A DNA stretch of 34,755 nucleotides from Mycolicibacterium pyrenivorans (lineage in GTDB: Bacteria; Actinomycetota; Actinomycetes; Mycobacteriales; Mycobacteriaceae): positions 1 to 34,755 of the forward strand of contig NZ_JACKSH010000100.1 of NCBI RefSeq assembly GCF_025821625.1, in the 5' to 3' direction. Below, in pieces: positions 15,025 to 24,485 of the stretch. The position numbers were made by a program, and so were the translations under genes. The notes beneath the pieces were generated by a model that did not search any database, was not told the origin of the DNA, and was given only the letters and a program-made list of their open reading frames with translations. Within the stretch, counting starts at the first letter, position 1, and each line of letters starts with the position of its first letter.

Positions 15025-15651
15025 ATGGCACGCAAACGCCGCGGGTGGGGTGGTGATCCACCGGCCACCGACGAGGAAGCTTCGCAGCGCATCGTCGCGG
15101 CTGCCGTCGAACTCATCGCCGAAACCGGTTCTGCGATCACCATCGCCGAGGTCGCCGAGTCGCTCGGTGTGATCAGGCAGACGGTGTACCGCTACTTCCC
15201 GACTGCCGACAGTCTGATGCGCGCGGCCGGGATCGCCTCGGTGGACGGCTTTCTCGATCAACTCGCAGAGCATGTGCGCGGCATCCATGACCCCGCAGAG
15301 GCGATGACCCAAGGCGTTCTGTACACCCTCGACGCGGTCGTGCGCATCCCGCATCTGGCGATCCTGCTGTCCGCGGTCAACCCGGCAGCCCAGCCGGGTG
15401 AGGTCGCGTCAGACCTCGCCCAGGACTTCGGGATGCGCATGATCACCCGCTTCGACGTGGACTGGCCGCGCTACGGCTACGACGACGCCGCGTTGCGGGA
15501 TCTCGTCGAGTTCACCCTGCGGACCATGCTGTCGTTCTTCGTGGCGCCCAACGACCCGGCACGTTCGCCTGCCGAACTCCGCCGCTTCCTGAAGCGGTGG
15601 CTGGGAAGTGCGATCCTGGCTCAGGCGGAGACCGCCGATCTCACGCGGTGA
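15025..15651 (+). CDS. TetR-family transcriptional regulator
   Basis: A 208-residue repressor. The N-terminal helix-turn-helix is clear: IVAAAVELIAETG then ITIAEVAESLGVIRQTVYRYFPTADSL (about residues 25-70), with the typical TVYRYF recognition helix. The C-terminal domain (about 75-208) is a generic ligand-binding helical bundle and does not reveal the ligand. It is divergent from the diiron hydrolase/membrane-protein pair, with a strong dyad in the gap, so local repression is the likely role. Its last 11 bases overlap the 3' end of nirD on the other strand, a tight convergent overlap. Confidence 0.93.
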   Translation: MARKRRGWGGDPPATDEEASQRIVAAAVELIAETGSAITIAEVAESLGVIRQTVYRYFPTADSLMRAAGIASVDGFLDQLAEHVRGIHDPAEAMTQGVLYTLDAVVRIPHLAILLSAVNPAAQPGEVASDLAQDFGMRMITRFDVDWPRYGYDDAALRDLVEFTLRTMLSFFVAPNDPARSPAELRRFLKRWLGSAILAQAETADLTR

Positions 15652-15943
15652 TCCGGATCGTCCCGTCCACGACCTCGATCGGATAGCTGCGCACGCTCAT
15701 CTCCGCGCCGGACACCTCGGTGCCCGTGCACATGTCGAAGGTGTGGCCGTGCAGTGGGCACACCACCACGCGGTCGTCGGCCAGACCGTCGGCCAGCGGT
15801 CCGCCCCGGTGCGGGCATACCGCGTCGATGGCACGCAGCGACCCGTCGCGCAGCCGGAAGATCGCGATCTGTTCCTCGCCGACCGCGAACGTGCGTCCCT
15901 CGCCGACCGGGATCTCGTCGACGCGGCCCACCTCGACACTCAT
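15641..15943 (-). CDS. nirD: NirD, Rieske-type small subunit of assimilatory nitrite reductase
   Basis: A 100-residue Rieske [2Fe-2S] protein. The cluster ligands are CPHRGG and CPLHGHTFD, spaced as in NirD proteins. It partners with NirB in NADH-dependent reduction of nitrite to ammonium in the cytosol. The frame is open to 16027, but the start at ATG 15943 (MSVEVGRVDEIPV) overlaps the nirB stop by four bases (ATGA) and gives the usual family length. It therefore sits as the third gene of the unknown-nirB-nirD operon. Downstream it overlaps the TetR gene end by 11 bases. Confidence 0.93.
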   Translation of the reverse strand: MSVEVGRVDEIPVGEGRTFAVGEEQIAIFRLRDGSLRAIDAVCPHRGGPLADGLADDRVVVCPLHGHTFDMCTGTEVSGAEMSVRSYPIEVVDGTIRITA

Positions 15944-18412
15944 CGCACGGGTACCCGGGGCAGTGCCAGCAACGGCAGCGACGTCCGGAACTGCCCCTCC
16001 GACACGGGTTCCCGGCCGTCCCGCCACGGATCGCGGTAGGCGTCCACCGACTTCTGCATGCGCTCGTCCAGGCCGGCGAGGAACGCGTCGTCGGCGTCGT
16101 CCACCAAGACCTCACGGAGATGGTCGATGCCGACGCGCGGCACCCACGCGTAGGTGCGCTCCAGCCAGTTCGCGCTCTCGCGGTAGTACTGCAGGAACCT
16201 GCCGACGAGCGTGATCACCGTCTGTGGGTCGTCGACGGTGGCCAGCAGGTCGCCCTTGCGGATGTGCGCCCCGGCCGCGCCGCCGACGTAGATCTCCCAG
16301 CGGCCACCGGCTTCTCCTTCGATCGCGACTATCCCTACGTCCTTGCACAGCGCCTCCGCGCAGTTGCGTGGGCAGCCGGTGACGGCCAGCTTCATCTTGG
16401 CCGGGCTGGCCAGGCCCTGGTAACGCTCCTCGATCGCGATTCCCAGCGCGGTCGAGTCGCCGACTCCGTAGCGGCAGAAGTCGCTGCCCACACAGGTTTT
16501 CACGGTCCGAAAGCTCTTGCCGTAGGCATACCCCGAGCATGTCCAGGTCCTCCCACACCTTCGGCAGGTCTTCCTTGCGCACGCCGAGCAGGTCGATGCG
16601 CTGACCACCGGTCAGCTTGATCATCGGGACCTCGTACTTCTCGGCGACGTCGGCGATCTTGCGCAGCTGCGCGACGTCGGTGACCCCGCCCTTCATCTGC
16701 GGCACCACCGAGAACGTGCCGTCGCGCTGGATGTTGGCGTGCACGCGGTCGTTGATGAACCGGGCGTCCCGTTCGTCGACGAACTCGTCGGCCCACATCA
16801 TGTCCAGCAGAGACGCCAGCGCCATCTTCGAGCCGGCATCCTCCTGGCCGTCCGGCGCGAGCGCGGCGAACACCGAGGACACCGAGTGCAATTCGAGTTC
16901 ACGAATGTGGTGCATCAATGTCGGCTTGTCATAGGGGATACCGGGCACGTACCACGACGCCGACGGATCCTCGGTGACCGCGCCGCCGGCCGCCCACTCG
17001 ACCACCTGGCCGACGAGTTCCTTGCAGGAGCCACAACCCTTGCCTGCCTTGGTCTTGGCCATCACGCCCGTTACCGATGACTCGCCCTCGCGCACGCAGG
17101 CGACCAGCGCGCCCTTGGAGACACCGTTGCAGTTGCACACCTGAGCGTCGTCGGCCAGTTCGGCGACGCCGACGCCGACCTCCGGGGTGCCGATGTCGAA
17201 CATCAGCGACACCCGCTCGTCGGGAAGCGGCAGCCCACTGTCGAATGCCTGGGTCAGAAACGAGACCTTGGACACGTCGCCGACAAGCGTGGCGCCCACC
17301 AGTTTCCCGTCGCGGATGACCACGGTCTTGTACACACCGTGCTTGGGTTCTGAATACTGCACGAACTCGTCGTCGGGGTGCTCAGGCGCCTTGACGCCCA
17401 TCGAGGCGACGTCGACGCCGGCGACCTTGAGTTTCGTGGCGACCCGGGAACCGTGATAGGCAGCGCTCGAGTTCGCCTCCGTCAGATGGTCGGCCAGCAC
17501 CTTGGCCTGCTCCCACAGCGGCGCCACCAGGCCATAGACCTGACCGCGGTGCTGGGCGCATTCCCCGACGACGTAGACGTCGTCGTCATCGACGGAGCGC
17601 ATGCGGTCGTCGGTGACGATGGCGCGTTCCACCGTCAGGCCGGCCCGCTGGGCGAGGCCCACATTGGGCCGGATGCCCGTCGCGATCACCAGCATGTCGC
17701 AATCCAACAGCGAGCCGTCGGAGAAGCGGATACCCGTCAGCCGGCCGTCGCTGACGACCACCTCGGTGGTGCGCTTCTCGGTGTGCACGCCGATTCCCAG
17801 CGCTTCCACCGACTTCCGCAGGATGGCGCCCGCCGGGTCGTCCAGTTGGGCATTCATCAACGTCGGCCCGGCGTGGACGACGTCGACCGTCAAGCCCCGG
17901 CTCTGCAGTCCCCTTGCGGCTTCGAGACCCAAGAGGCCGCCGCCGATGACGACGCCCTTGGAGCGGTTCTCGGCCTCGGTGATCATCGTCGCGGTGTCGT
18001 CGAGGGTCCGGAAACCGAAGACCCCGTCGGCGAGGTTCTTGTTGTCTGCCCACAGTCCCTCCATGGGCGGGAAGAACGAGCGGCTGCCGGTGGCGAGGAT
18101 CAGCTTGTCGTAGCGCAGCGACGTGCCGTCGTCGGCGTGCACCAGGTGAGCGAAGGTGTCGAGGCGAACCACCCGCACGCCGGCACGCAGTTCGATGCCG
18201 TTGTCGGTGTACCAGTCCAGAGTGTTGAGGTAAATCTCGGCCGGATCCTCGATTCCGGCAAGCACATTCGACAGCAGGATCCGGTTGTAGTTGCCGTAGG
18301 GTTCGTCGCCGAACACCGTGATGTGAAACTGATCTCGGCCGCCCCGGGCGAGGACCTCCTCGATGGCCCGGATTCCGGCCATCCCGTTGCCGACCACGAC
18401 GAGGCGCTTCAT
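15940..18412 (-). pseudogene. nirB: Assimilatory nitrite reductase large subunit NirB, frameshifted
   Basis: About 824 residues if repaired, the normal NirB size. It should use NAD(P)H to reduce nitrite to ammonium. In order: an FAD/NAD(P)-binding reductase (VVVGNGMAGIRAIEEVL at the start, GVVIGGGLLGLEAARGL near residue 155), a BFD-like [2Fe-2S] domain (CNCNGVSKGALVACV, later CGSC), nitrite/sulfite reductase ferredoxin-like domains, and the siroheme/[4Fe-4S] ligands TCVGSDFC and GCPRNC. The frame changes near 16537: upstream reads ...LPKVWEDLDM, and the second frame resumes SGYAYGKSFRTVKTCVG. A gain of one base or loss of two explains it. The break lies before all siroheme ligands, so the unrepaired product would be inactive. 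The stop of the upstream 117-codon gene abuts its ATG (TAAATG), and nirD follows with an ATGA overlap. Confidence 0.9.
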
Positions 18413-18766
18413 TTAGACCTCCACCAGGCCCAGGTCGACGACCACGGTGCCCTTGACACCGTCGGGCGCCGCGACGTAGAGCTCCAGCACGGTGTCGGCG
18501 AAAAGATCCTCCACCACCCGGAGCGCCACGTGGGTGGCGCCCTTGGCCGCGATCGGGAAGTAACGCATCGGTTGGCCGTCGCGGAACAGGACGACCGTGA
18601 TCATCTGCTTGGTCGAGTTTCCGCCACGGAAGTAGACCGGTTGCGTGGTGGCACCGGCAGGCACCACGTAGCGCAGCGAGTCGTCGACCGGCACCGGTTT
18701 GTCATATCCACCGCCGTCGAATCCGAAGGCGCCTTGCAGAAAACGTGGACTGCTTCCGTCGGACAT
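18413..18766 (-). CDS. Conserved small protein at the head of the nirBD operon, function unknown
   Basis: A 117-residue protein with no signal peptide or membrane helix. It has alternating hydrophobic strands (RYVVPAGATTQPVYFRGGN, QMITVVLFRDGQPMRYFPI, TVLELYVAAPDGVKGTVVVDLGLVEV), so an all-beta sandwich is likely. I do not recognise a characterised family. Its TAA is directly followed by the nirB ATG, so it is the first gene of the nirBD operon and is translated together with it. A direct repeat GTTTC-n6-GTTTC, which reads as GAAAC-n6-GAAAC on its own strand, lies 22 bases upstream. Its context suggests a role in nitrite reduction, such as assembly or protection of NirB, but this is only guilt by association. 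Confidence 0.8.
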   Translation of the reverse strand: MSDGSSPRFLQGAFGFDGGGYDKPVPVDDSLRYVVPAGATTQPVYFRGGNSTKQMITVVLFRDGQPMRYFPIAAKGATHVALRVVEDLFADTVLELYVAAPDGVKGTVVVDLGLVEV

Positions 18767-18788
18767 GGCTCGAAGCTAGAAGCACGAT

Positions 18789-18804
18789 GTTTCCGGTTGG
18801 TTTC
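18789..18804 (-). promoter_or_regulatory. Secondary GlnR-like repeat near the nirBD operon start
   Basis: On the minus strand, GAAAC-n6-GAAAC, which keeps the AC-n9-AC spacing described for mycobacterial GlnR sites. It sits only 22 bases before the 117-codon gene, closer than usual for an activator, so it may be a weaker accessory site. Confidence 0.35.
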
Positions 18805-18893
18805 CCCCGCGAGTCGCCCATGCATCCCCGCGATCACGCGCCCACCGCCTCACGGTGAGCTGACCTGCGGTGTGAGCCCGAGTTTTCATCGCG

Positions 18894-18909
18894 GTCACCA
18901 ACGTGCAAC
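18894..18909. promoter_or_regulatory. GlnR-type box between the divergent nitrate operons
   Basis: GTCAC-n6-GCAAC matches the GTnAC-n6-GnAAC GlnR box exactly, and the AC-n9-AC core with it. It lies almost midway between the nirBD-operon start (18766) and the narK start (19044), about 130 bases from each, so one site could serve both directions. GlnR is the known activator of nitrate assimilation genes under nitrogen limitation in mycobacteria. Confidence 0.6.
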
Positions 18910-19043
18910 GGATGCGGAATGCCCAGGCCGTAGACCTAGGAGCAAGCCTGAACACGCCGATTGCAGTTCGGGCCCCACGTGTCTGGCACCACCGCCGGCG
19001 GCGGCGGTTGATCACATCGGACCCTTCCACCACAGGAGACAAC

Positions 19044-20450
19044 ATGACCGTTACGGACAGCGAATCGAGCGGGGCTGTCGCGACGGCGGCACCCGCGGGG
19101 GCGCAGCGCCACCGCGGCAAGCACTGGATCGAGGACTGGCGACCGGAGGACCCGGGCTTCTGGGCCACTGTCGGGCGGCCGGTGGCGCGGCGCAACCTGA
19201 TCTTCTCGATCTTCGCCGAGCACATCGGATTCTCGGTGTGGCTGCTGTGGAGCATCGTCGTCGTCCAGATGACCGCGTCGGCCGACGGGTCGCCTGCCGC
19301 GTCGGGGTGGGCACTGACCACCTCCCAGGCGCTGTGGCTGGTCGCCGTTCCCAGCGGCGTCGGAGCCTTTCTGCGCCTGCCGTACACCTTCGCCGTTCCG
19401 GTCTTCGGCGGGCGCAACTGGACGGTGATCTCGGCGCTGCTGCTGCTGATCCCGTGCCTCGGCCTGGCCTGGGTGGTCAGTGATCCGGGAATCCCGTTCT
19501 GGCTGCTCCTGCTGGTTGCTGCCAGTGCCGGCTTCGGCGGGGGGAACTTCGCTTCGTCGATGGCCAACATCTCGTTCTTCTACCCGGAGAGCGAGAAGGG
19601 CTGGGCGCTCGGGCTCAACGCGGCAGGCGGAAACATCGGAGTCGCCTTGGCGCAGAAGGTGATTCCCATCGTCGTCACACTCGGTGCCGGCGTGGCACTG
19701 CCCCTGGCGGGGCTCTTCTACGTGCCGTTCGCGGTGGCTGCGGCCGTGTGCGCGTACCTGTTCATGAACAACCTCACCGAGGCCAAAGCCGATGTTAAGC
19801 CGGTCTGGCAGTCGCTGCGCCATGCCGACACCTGGGTGATGTCGTTGCTCTACATCGGCACTTTCGGCTCGTTCATCGGTTACTCGGCGGCATTCCCGAC
19901 GCTGTTGAAGGCCGTCTTCGACCGCGGCGACATCGCGCTGGCGTGGGCCTTTCTCGGTGCGCTTATCGGGTCGATCGCCCGCCCGTTCGGAGGGAAGCTC
20001 TCCGACAGGCTCGGGGGAGCGCGGATCACGGCCGTCAGCTTCGTCATGCTGGCGATCGGTGCGGCGGGCGCGCTCTGGTCGGTGCAGGCCAAGAACATGC
20101 CGGTGTTCTTCATCGCCTTCATGTTCCTGTTCGTCGCCACCGGCATCGGCAACGGCTCCACCTACCGCATGATCTCGAAGATCTTCCGGGTCAAGGGAGA
20201 AGATGCCGGCGGCGACCCGTTGACCATGCTGGAGATGCGGCGCCAGGCCGCCGGCGCCCTGGGTGTCATCTCGTCGATCGGCGCGTTCGGCGGCTTCGTC
20301 GTGCCGCTCGCGTACGCCTGGGCCAAGTCCCAGTTCGGCAATATCCAGCCGGCACTGCAGTTCTACGTCGTGTTCTTCCTCGTCCTGCTGGTGGTCACCT
20401 GGTTCTTCTACCTCCGTAAGGGCAGCCGCATGGCACAGGCCGGTGTCTGA
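19044..20450 (+). CDS. narK: Nitrate/nitrite transporter, NarK/NNP family
   Basis: A 468-residue major-facilitator transporter with about 12 membrane helices. The nitrate-nitrite porter signatures are visible: GFGGGNFASSMANISFFYP followed by KGWALGLNAAGGNIGVA (around residues 170-205), and a second Gly-rich motif, GTFGSFIGYSAAFP. It imports nitrate for the reductase encoded next. The frame is open back to 18903, but ATG 19044 has a strong AGGAG six bases upstream and gives the usual cytosolic N-terminus. The nitrate reductase gene follows after 18 bases, so the two form an operon divergent from nirBD, with a GlnR-type box between the two operons. Confidence 0.93.
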   Translation: MTVTDSESSGAVATAAPAGAQRHRGKHWIEDWRPEDPGFWATVGRPVARRNLIFSIFAEHIGFSVWLLWSIVVVQMTASADGSPAASGWALTTSQALWLVAVPSGVGAFLRLPYTFAVPVFGGRNWTVISALLLLIPCLGLAWVVSDPGIPFWLLLLVAASAGFGGGNFASSMANISFFYPESEKGWALGLNAAGGNIGVALAQKVIPIVVTLGAGVALPLAGLFYVPFAVAAAVCAYLFMNNLTEAKADVKPVWQSLRHADTWVMSLLYIGTFGSFIGYSAAFPTLLKAVFDRGDIALAWAFLGALIGSIARPFGGKLSDRLGGARITAVSFVMLAIGAAGALWSVQAKNMPVFFIAFMFLFVATGIGNGSTYRMISKIFRVKGEDAGGDPLTMLEMRRQAAGALGVISSIGAFGGFVVPLAYAWAKSQFGNIQPALQFYVVFFLVLLVVTWFFYLRKGSRMAQAGV

Positions 20451-20468
20451 CAGGAAATTGGCGACGGC

Positions 20469-23400
20469 ATGACGACGCGCACCGCGTGCTCCTATTGCGG
20501 GGTCGGGTGCGGGATCTCCGTGGAGACCCGCACCGACCCCGCAACGGGCGTTCCGGTCATCGCAAAGGTCTCCGGGGACAAGCTGCACCCCACCAACTTC
20601 GGGCGGCTGTGCACCAAGGGGGCCACGCACGCGGAGATGATGGCCGCGACCGACGGCCGGTTGACGACGGCCCTGCTGCGGCCGTCCCGGGACGCCGATC
20701 CGGTGGCCGCCGACGTCGACGACGCGCTGGCCGAGGCGGGCCGCAGGCTGCGGGCGATCGTCGACGAACACGGATCGGATGCGGTGGCGCTCTACGTCTC
20801 CGGGCAGATGTCGATCGAGTCGCAGTATCTGGCCACCAAACTGGCCAAGGGATTCCTTCGCACGGTCCACATCGAATCGAACTCGCGGCTCTGCATGGCC
20901 AGTGCCGGGACGGGTTACAAGCAGTCGCTGGGCTCGGACGGACCCCCGGGGTCCTACACCGACTTCGACTGCACAAACCTGTTTTTCGTGATCGGCTCCA
21001 ACATGGCCGACTGCCATCCGATCCTGTTCCTGAGGATGGCCGACCGCCTCAAGGCGGGTGCGAAGCTGATCGTCGTCGACCCGCGCCGCACCACCACCGC
21101 CGAGAAGGCCGACCTGTTCCTGCAGATTCGGCCCGGCACCGATCTGGCCCTGCTCAACGGAATCCTGCACGTGCTCGTCCAGAACGGTGCCATCGACGAA
21201 GAGTTCATCGCCGCGCACACCAAGGGCTGGGAGGCGATGCCGGACTTCCTGGCCGACTACACACCAGATCGGGTCGCCGCCATCACGGGGCTGGACGAGG
21301 CGGACATCCGCACCGCGGCGTCGATGATCGCCGCGGCGGGGGACTGGATGACCTGCTGGACGGTGGGCCTCAACCAGAGCACCCACGGCACCTGGAGCAC
21401 CAACGCCATCTGCAACCTGCACCTGGCCACGGGGGCCATTTGTCGCCCGGGTAGCGGACCGATGTCGCTGACCGGCCAGCCGAACGCCATGGGCGGACGT
21501 GAAATGGGCTACATGGGTCCGGGGCTGCCGGGTCAGCGGGCGGTGCTGTCCGCCGACGACAGGGCGTTCGTCGAGCAGCAGTGGGAGCTGGAGCCGGGCA
21601 CGATCCGCAGCGATGTCGGACCCGGTACCGTCGAGATGTTCCGCCGAGTAGGCGCTGACATCAAGGCCGTGTGGATCATCTGCACGAATCCTGTTGTCAG
21701 CCTGCCCAATCGGGACGCCGTGATCAGCGGGCTGCAGTCCGCCGAACTGGTGATCACGCAGGACACCTATGCCGACACGGCCACCAACCGATACGCCGAC
21801 ATCATGCTTCCGGCCACGCTGTGGGCCGAATCCGACGCCGTGATGGTCAATTCCGACCGCAACATGACGCTTCTGCAGCAGTCCGTTCCGCCCGCCGGCG
21901 ACGCGCGGCCCGATTGGGAACTGATCTGCGGGGTGGCTCGCCACCTCGGCTTCGGCGACCATTTCGACTACAAGTCGAGTGAGGAGATCTTCGAGGAGAT
22001 CCGTCGGTTCCACAATCCGCGCACCGGATACGACGTGCGGGGCGTCAGCTACGAGAGGTTGCGCGAAACCCCGGTGCAGTGGCCCTGCCCGCCCGAGGAC
22101 AGCCCCGGCGGCTCCCACGACCGCAACCCGATCCGGTACCTCAACGACGGAATCTCCCAGGAGTTGTTCGTCGACGCCGACGGGACCCGGCCCAGGCTGG
22201 CGTTCGCCACCCCGTCGCGGCGCGCGGCGTTCCTCGCGCGCCCGCACATGTCGGCCGCCGAGATGCCCGATGACGACTACCCGATGATCCTCAACACCGG
22301 TCGCCTCCAGCATCAGTGGCACACCATGACCAAGACCGGGAAGGTCGACAAGCTCAACAAACTCAACCCCGGCCCGTGTATCGAGATTCATCCCGACGAC
22401 GCTGCTACGCTGGGCATTTCCGCCGGCCGCGACGTCGAAATGGTCTCCCGGCGCGGCAGGGCGGTGCTGCCCGCGGCGATCACCGACCGGGTGCGGCGGG
22501 GCAACACCTGGGTGCCGTTCCACTGGAACGACGACCACGGCGAGAACCTCGCGATCAACGCTGTCACCAACGACGCCGTCGACCCGGACTCCCTGCAGCC
22601 GGAGTTCAAGGTGTGTGCGGTGCGCCTCGTCCCGCTACCGGTCGAGCCGGCCCTGTCGCTGCCCGCCGCGTCGTCGGCACCCGCCCTCACCGAGGACGAA
22701 AAGCTCTACCTGACGGGCTTCCTCGCGGGAGTCGACCAGGGGGCACCCGGCGTCCCGGTGCTGCCCGCCGGTGCGCCGGTCGGTGCACGCGCCCGGGTGT
22801 GGATCGACGGATTGCTGGCCGGCAGGTTCTCGCGGCTGGAGGGCGGCGGGCCGGTCGCCGAGTCCGTCGACGGCGGGGAAGCGGGCCCGGGTCCGCTGGT
22901 GCTGTGGGCCTCGCAGACCGGAAACGCCGAGGAGTTCGCAGGCAAGCTCGGCGACCGCCTCGGGGGTGCGCGGCTCAAAGCGATGGACGACGTCGAGCTC
23001 ACCGAGTTGTCCACGGCGGGCGAAGTCGTGATCGTCACCAGCACGTTCGGGGACGGCGGGCCGCCTGACAACGGCGCGGACTTCTGGGAACGGCTCCAGG
23101 CGCCGCAGGCCCCGTCGCTGGACGGCATGCGCTACATCGTGCTGGGTATCGGCGACCGCTCCTACGACAACTTCTGCGGCCACGCGAAATCGCTCGACAG
23201 CCGGCTGGCGGACCTCGGTGCGACCAGGCTGCTCAACCGCGCCGAATACGAAGCCCACGACGATCAACCGCTGGCCCAGTGGGCCGACTCGGTCGTCGAG
23301 CTGATGGCTTCGCCGTCCCCGCAAGCGGAGACTCCTGTGCTCGAGACGCCGGCCGACGCCAGGCCCGAGCCGTTCAGCCGCGCCCATCCGCTCGCCGCGC

Positions 23401-24485
23401 CGCTGTGCCGCAACACCAGGCTGACCCCGCAGGACGCGACCAAGGAGGTACGGCAGTTCGGCTTCGACATCAGCGGCCACAACGTCGCCTACGCCGCGGG
23501 TGACTCGCTCGGGGTGTATGTGCGCAACTCCGGGCACGTTGTCCAGAGTTGGCTCACCGCAACAGGGTTCAGTGGTGACGAGTCGATCGTGGTCGACGGC
23601 GCCGGTATCCCGCTGCGGCAGGCGCTGACGTCGCACTACGACGTGTGCAAGGTGACGTCGAACCTCGTCGGGTTCGTCGCCGAACACTGTCCGGATCCCG
23701 CGGTCGCCAAGCGGTTACGCAAAGACCGTGGCGCACTGGACAAGTGGTTGGTGGGCCGCAACGGACTCGACGTGGTCCGTGAGTTCACGGTCCGCGCAGA
23801 CCCGGAGCTCTGGCAGCAGGTGCTGGTGCGGCTGACACCGCGGCAGTACTCGATCTCCTCGAGTCCGCTCGTCAGCCCGCACGAGGTCCAGCTGACCGTG
23901 GCCGTGGTGCGCTATCGCGGCGCCGACGGTGGTCCCCGCGGCGGCGTCGCCTCCACCTATCTCGCCGATCTGCCCGACTGCACCCCGGTGCCGGTGTTTC
24001 TGCAGCGGTCGCCGCATTTCCGCCCGCCGCAGGACCCGCAGACCCCGATGATCATGGTGGGGCCCGGCACCGGTGTCGCGCCGTTCCGCGGGTTTCTGCA
24101 GGAACGTCGCGCACTCGGCCACACCGGGCCCAACTGGCTGTTCTTCGGCGACCGGCACCGCGCCCAGAATTTCTACTATCAAGACGATCTGCATGACATG
24201 GTCGACGACGGTCACCTCAATCGGCTGGATCTCGCCTTCTCCCGCGATCAGGCGAAGCGTGTCTACGTGCAGCACAAGATGCTCGATTACGGCGCCGACG
24301 TGTGGCGCTGGCTCGAGGACGGCGCGCACTTCTACGTGTGTGGCGACGCCACCCGGATGGCCAAGGACGTCGACGACGCCCTCACCGAGATCATCCGCAC
24401 CCACGCCGGAATGAGCGCCGACGCCGCGCGTGATTACAAGCGGGAGTTGGTGGCCGCGAAACGCTACGTCCGCGACGTGTACTGA
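20469..24485 (+). CDS. Assimilatory nitrate reductase fused to a flavoprotein reductase
   Basis: A 1338-residue, apparently intact fusion that should reduce nitrate to nitrite with its own NADPH-type electron module. The first half is a molybdopterin (bis-MGD) oxidoreductase: [4Fe-4S] ligands C7, C10, C14 and C48 (CSYCGVGCG, GRLCTKG) and a probable Mo-ligand C142 in SRLCMASAGTGY. The dinucleotide-binding domain extends to about residue 725. From about residue 810 a flavodoxin-like FMN domain begins (WASQTGNAEEFA), then a CysJ/P450-reductase-like FAD domain with RQYSISSSP, and a nucleotide-binding domain with GPGTGVAPFRGF near residue 1198 and CGDATRMAKDV. The same fusion is known in other mycobacteria (I recall the name NasN in M. 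smegmatis). It follows narK by 18 bases. Its last 22 bases overlap the convergent acyltransferase gene. Confidence 0.93.
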   Translation: MTTRTACSYCGVGCGISVETRTDPATGVPVIAKVSGDKLHPTNFGRLCTKGATHAEMMAATDGRLTTALLRPSRDADPVAADVDDALAEAGRRLRAIVDEHGSDAVALYVSGQMSIESQYLATKLAKGFLRTVHIESNSRLCMASAGTGYKQSLGSDGPPGSYTDFDCTNLFFVIGSNMADCHPILFLRMADRLKAGAKLIVVDPRRTTTAEKADLFLQIRPGTDLALLNGILHVLVQNGAIDEEFIAAHTKGWEAMPDFLADYTPDRVAAITGLDEADIRTAASMIAAAGDWMTCWTVGLNQSTHGTWSTNAICNLHLATGAICRPGSGPMSLTGQPNAMGGREMGYMGPGLPGQRAVLSADDRAFVEQQWELEPGTIRSDVGPGTVEMFRRVGADIKAVWIICTNPVVSLPNRDAVISGLQSAELVITQDTYADTATNRYADIMLPATLWAESDAVMVNSDRNMTLLQQSVPPAGDARPDWELICGVARHLGFGDHFDYKSSEEIFEEIRRFHNPRTGYDVRGVSYERLRETPVQWPCPPEDSPGGSHDRNPIRYLNDGISQELFVDADGTRPRLAFATPSRRAAFLARPHMSAAEMPDDDYPMILNTGRLQHQWHTMTKTGKVDKLNKLNPGPCIEIHPDDAATLGISAGRDVEMVSRRGRAVLPAAITDRVRRGNTWVPFHWNDDHGENLAINAVTNDAVDPDSLQPEFKVCAVRLVPLPVEPALSLPAASSAPALTEDEKLYLTGFLAGVDQGAPGVPVLPAGAPVGARARVWIDGLLAGRFSRLEGGGPVAESVDGGEAGPGPLVLWASQTGNAEEFAGKLGDRLGGARLKAMDDVELTELSTAGEVVIVTSTFGDGGPPDNGADFWERLQAPQAPSLDGMRYIVLGIGDRSYDNFCGHAKSLDSRLADLGATRLLNRAEYEAHDDQPLAQWADSVVELMASPSPQAETPVLETPADARPEPFSRAHPLAAPLCRNTRLTPQDATKEVRQFGFDISGHNVAYAAGDSLGVYVRNSGHVVQSWLTATGFSGDESIVVDGAGIPLRQALTSHYDVCKVTSNLVGFVAEHCPDPAVAKRLRKDRGALDKWLVGRNGLDVVREFTVRADPELWQQVLVRLTPRQYSISSSPLVSPHEVQLTVAVVRYRGADGGPRGGVASTYLADLPDCTPVPVFLQRSPHFRPPQDPQTPMIMVGPGTGVAPFRGFLQERRALGHTGPNWLFFGDRHRAQNFYYQDDLHDMVDDGHLNRLDLAFSRDQAKRVYVQHKMLDYGADVWRWLEDGAHFYVCGDATRMAKDVDDALTEIIRTHAGMSADAARDYKRELVAAKRYVRDVY

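Noticed and set aside
14928..15143. N-terminal extension of the metal-dependent hydrolase
   Set aside because: It would overlap the TetR gene and its operator and does not resemble the family N-terminus.
16530..16545. Programmed frameshift in nirB
   Set aside because: NirB is a single frame in the family, and the local bases do not form a known shift site.
17378..19483. Very long plus-strand open frame opposite nirB
   Set aside because: It has no domain signature and mirrors the codon bias of nirB on the other strand; a high-GC shadow.
18936..22538. 1200-codon minus-strand open frame opposite narK and the nitrate reductase
   Set aside because: Both plus-strand genes have clear motifs; the reverse frame is Arg/Gly/His-rich without domains.
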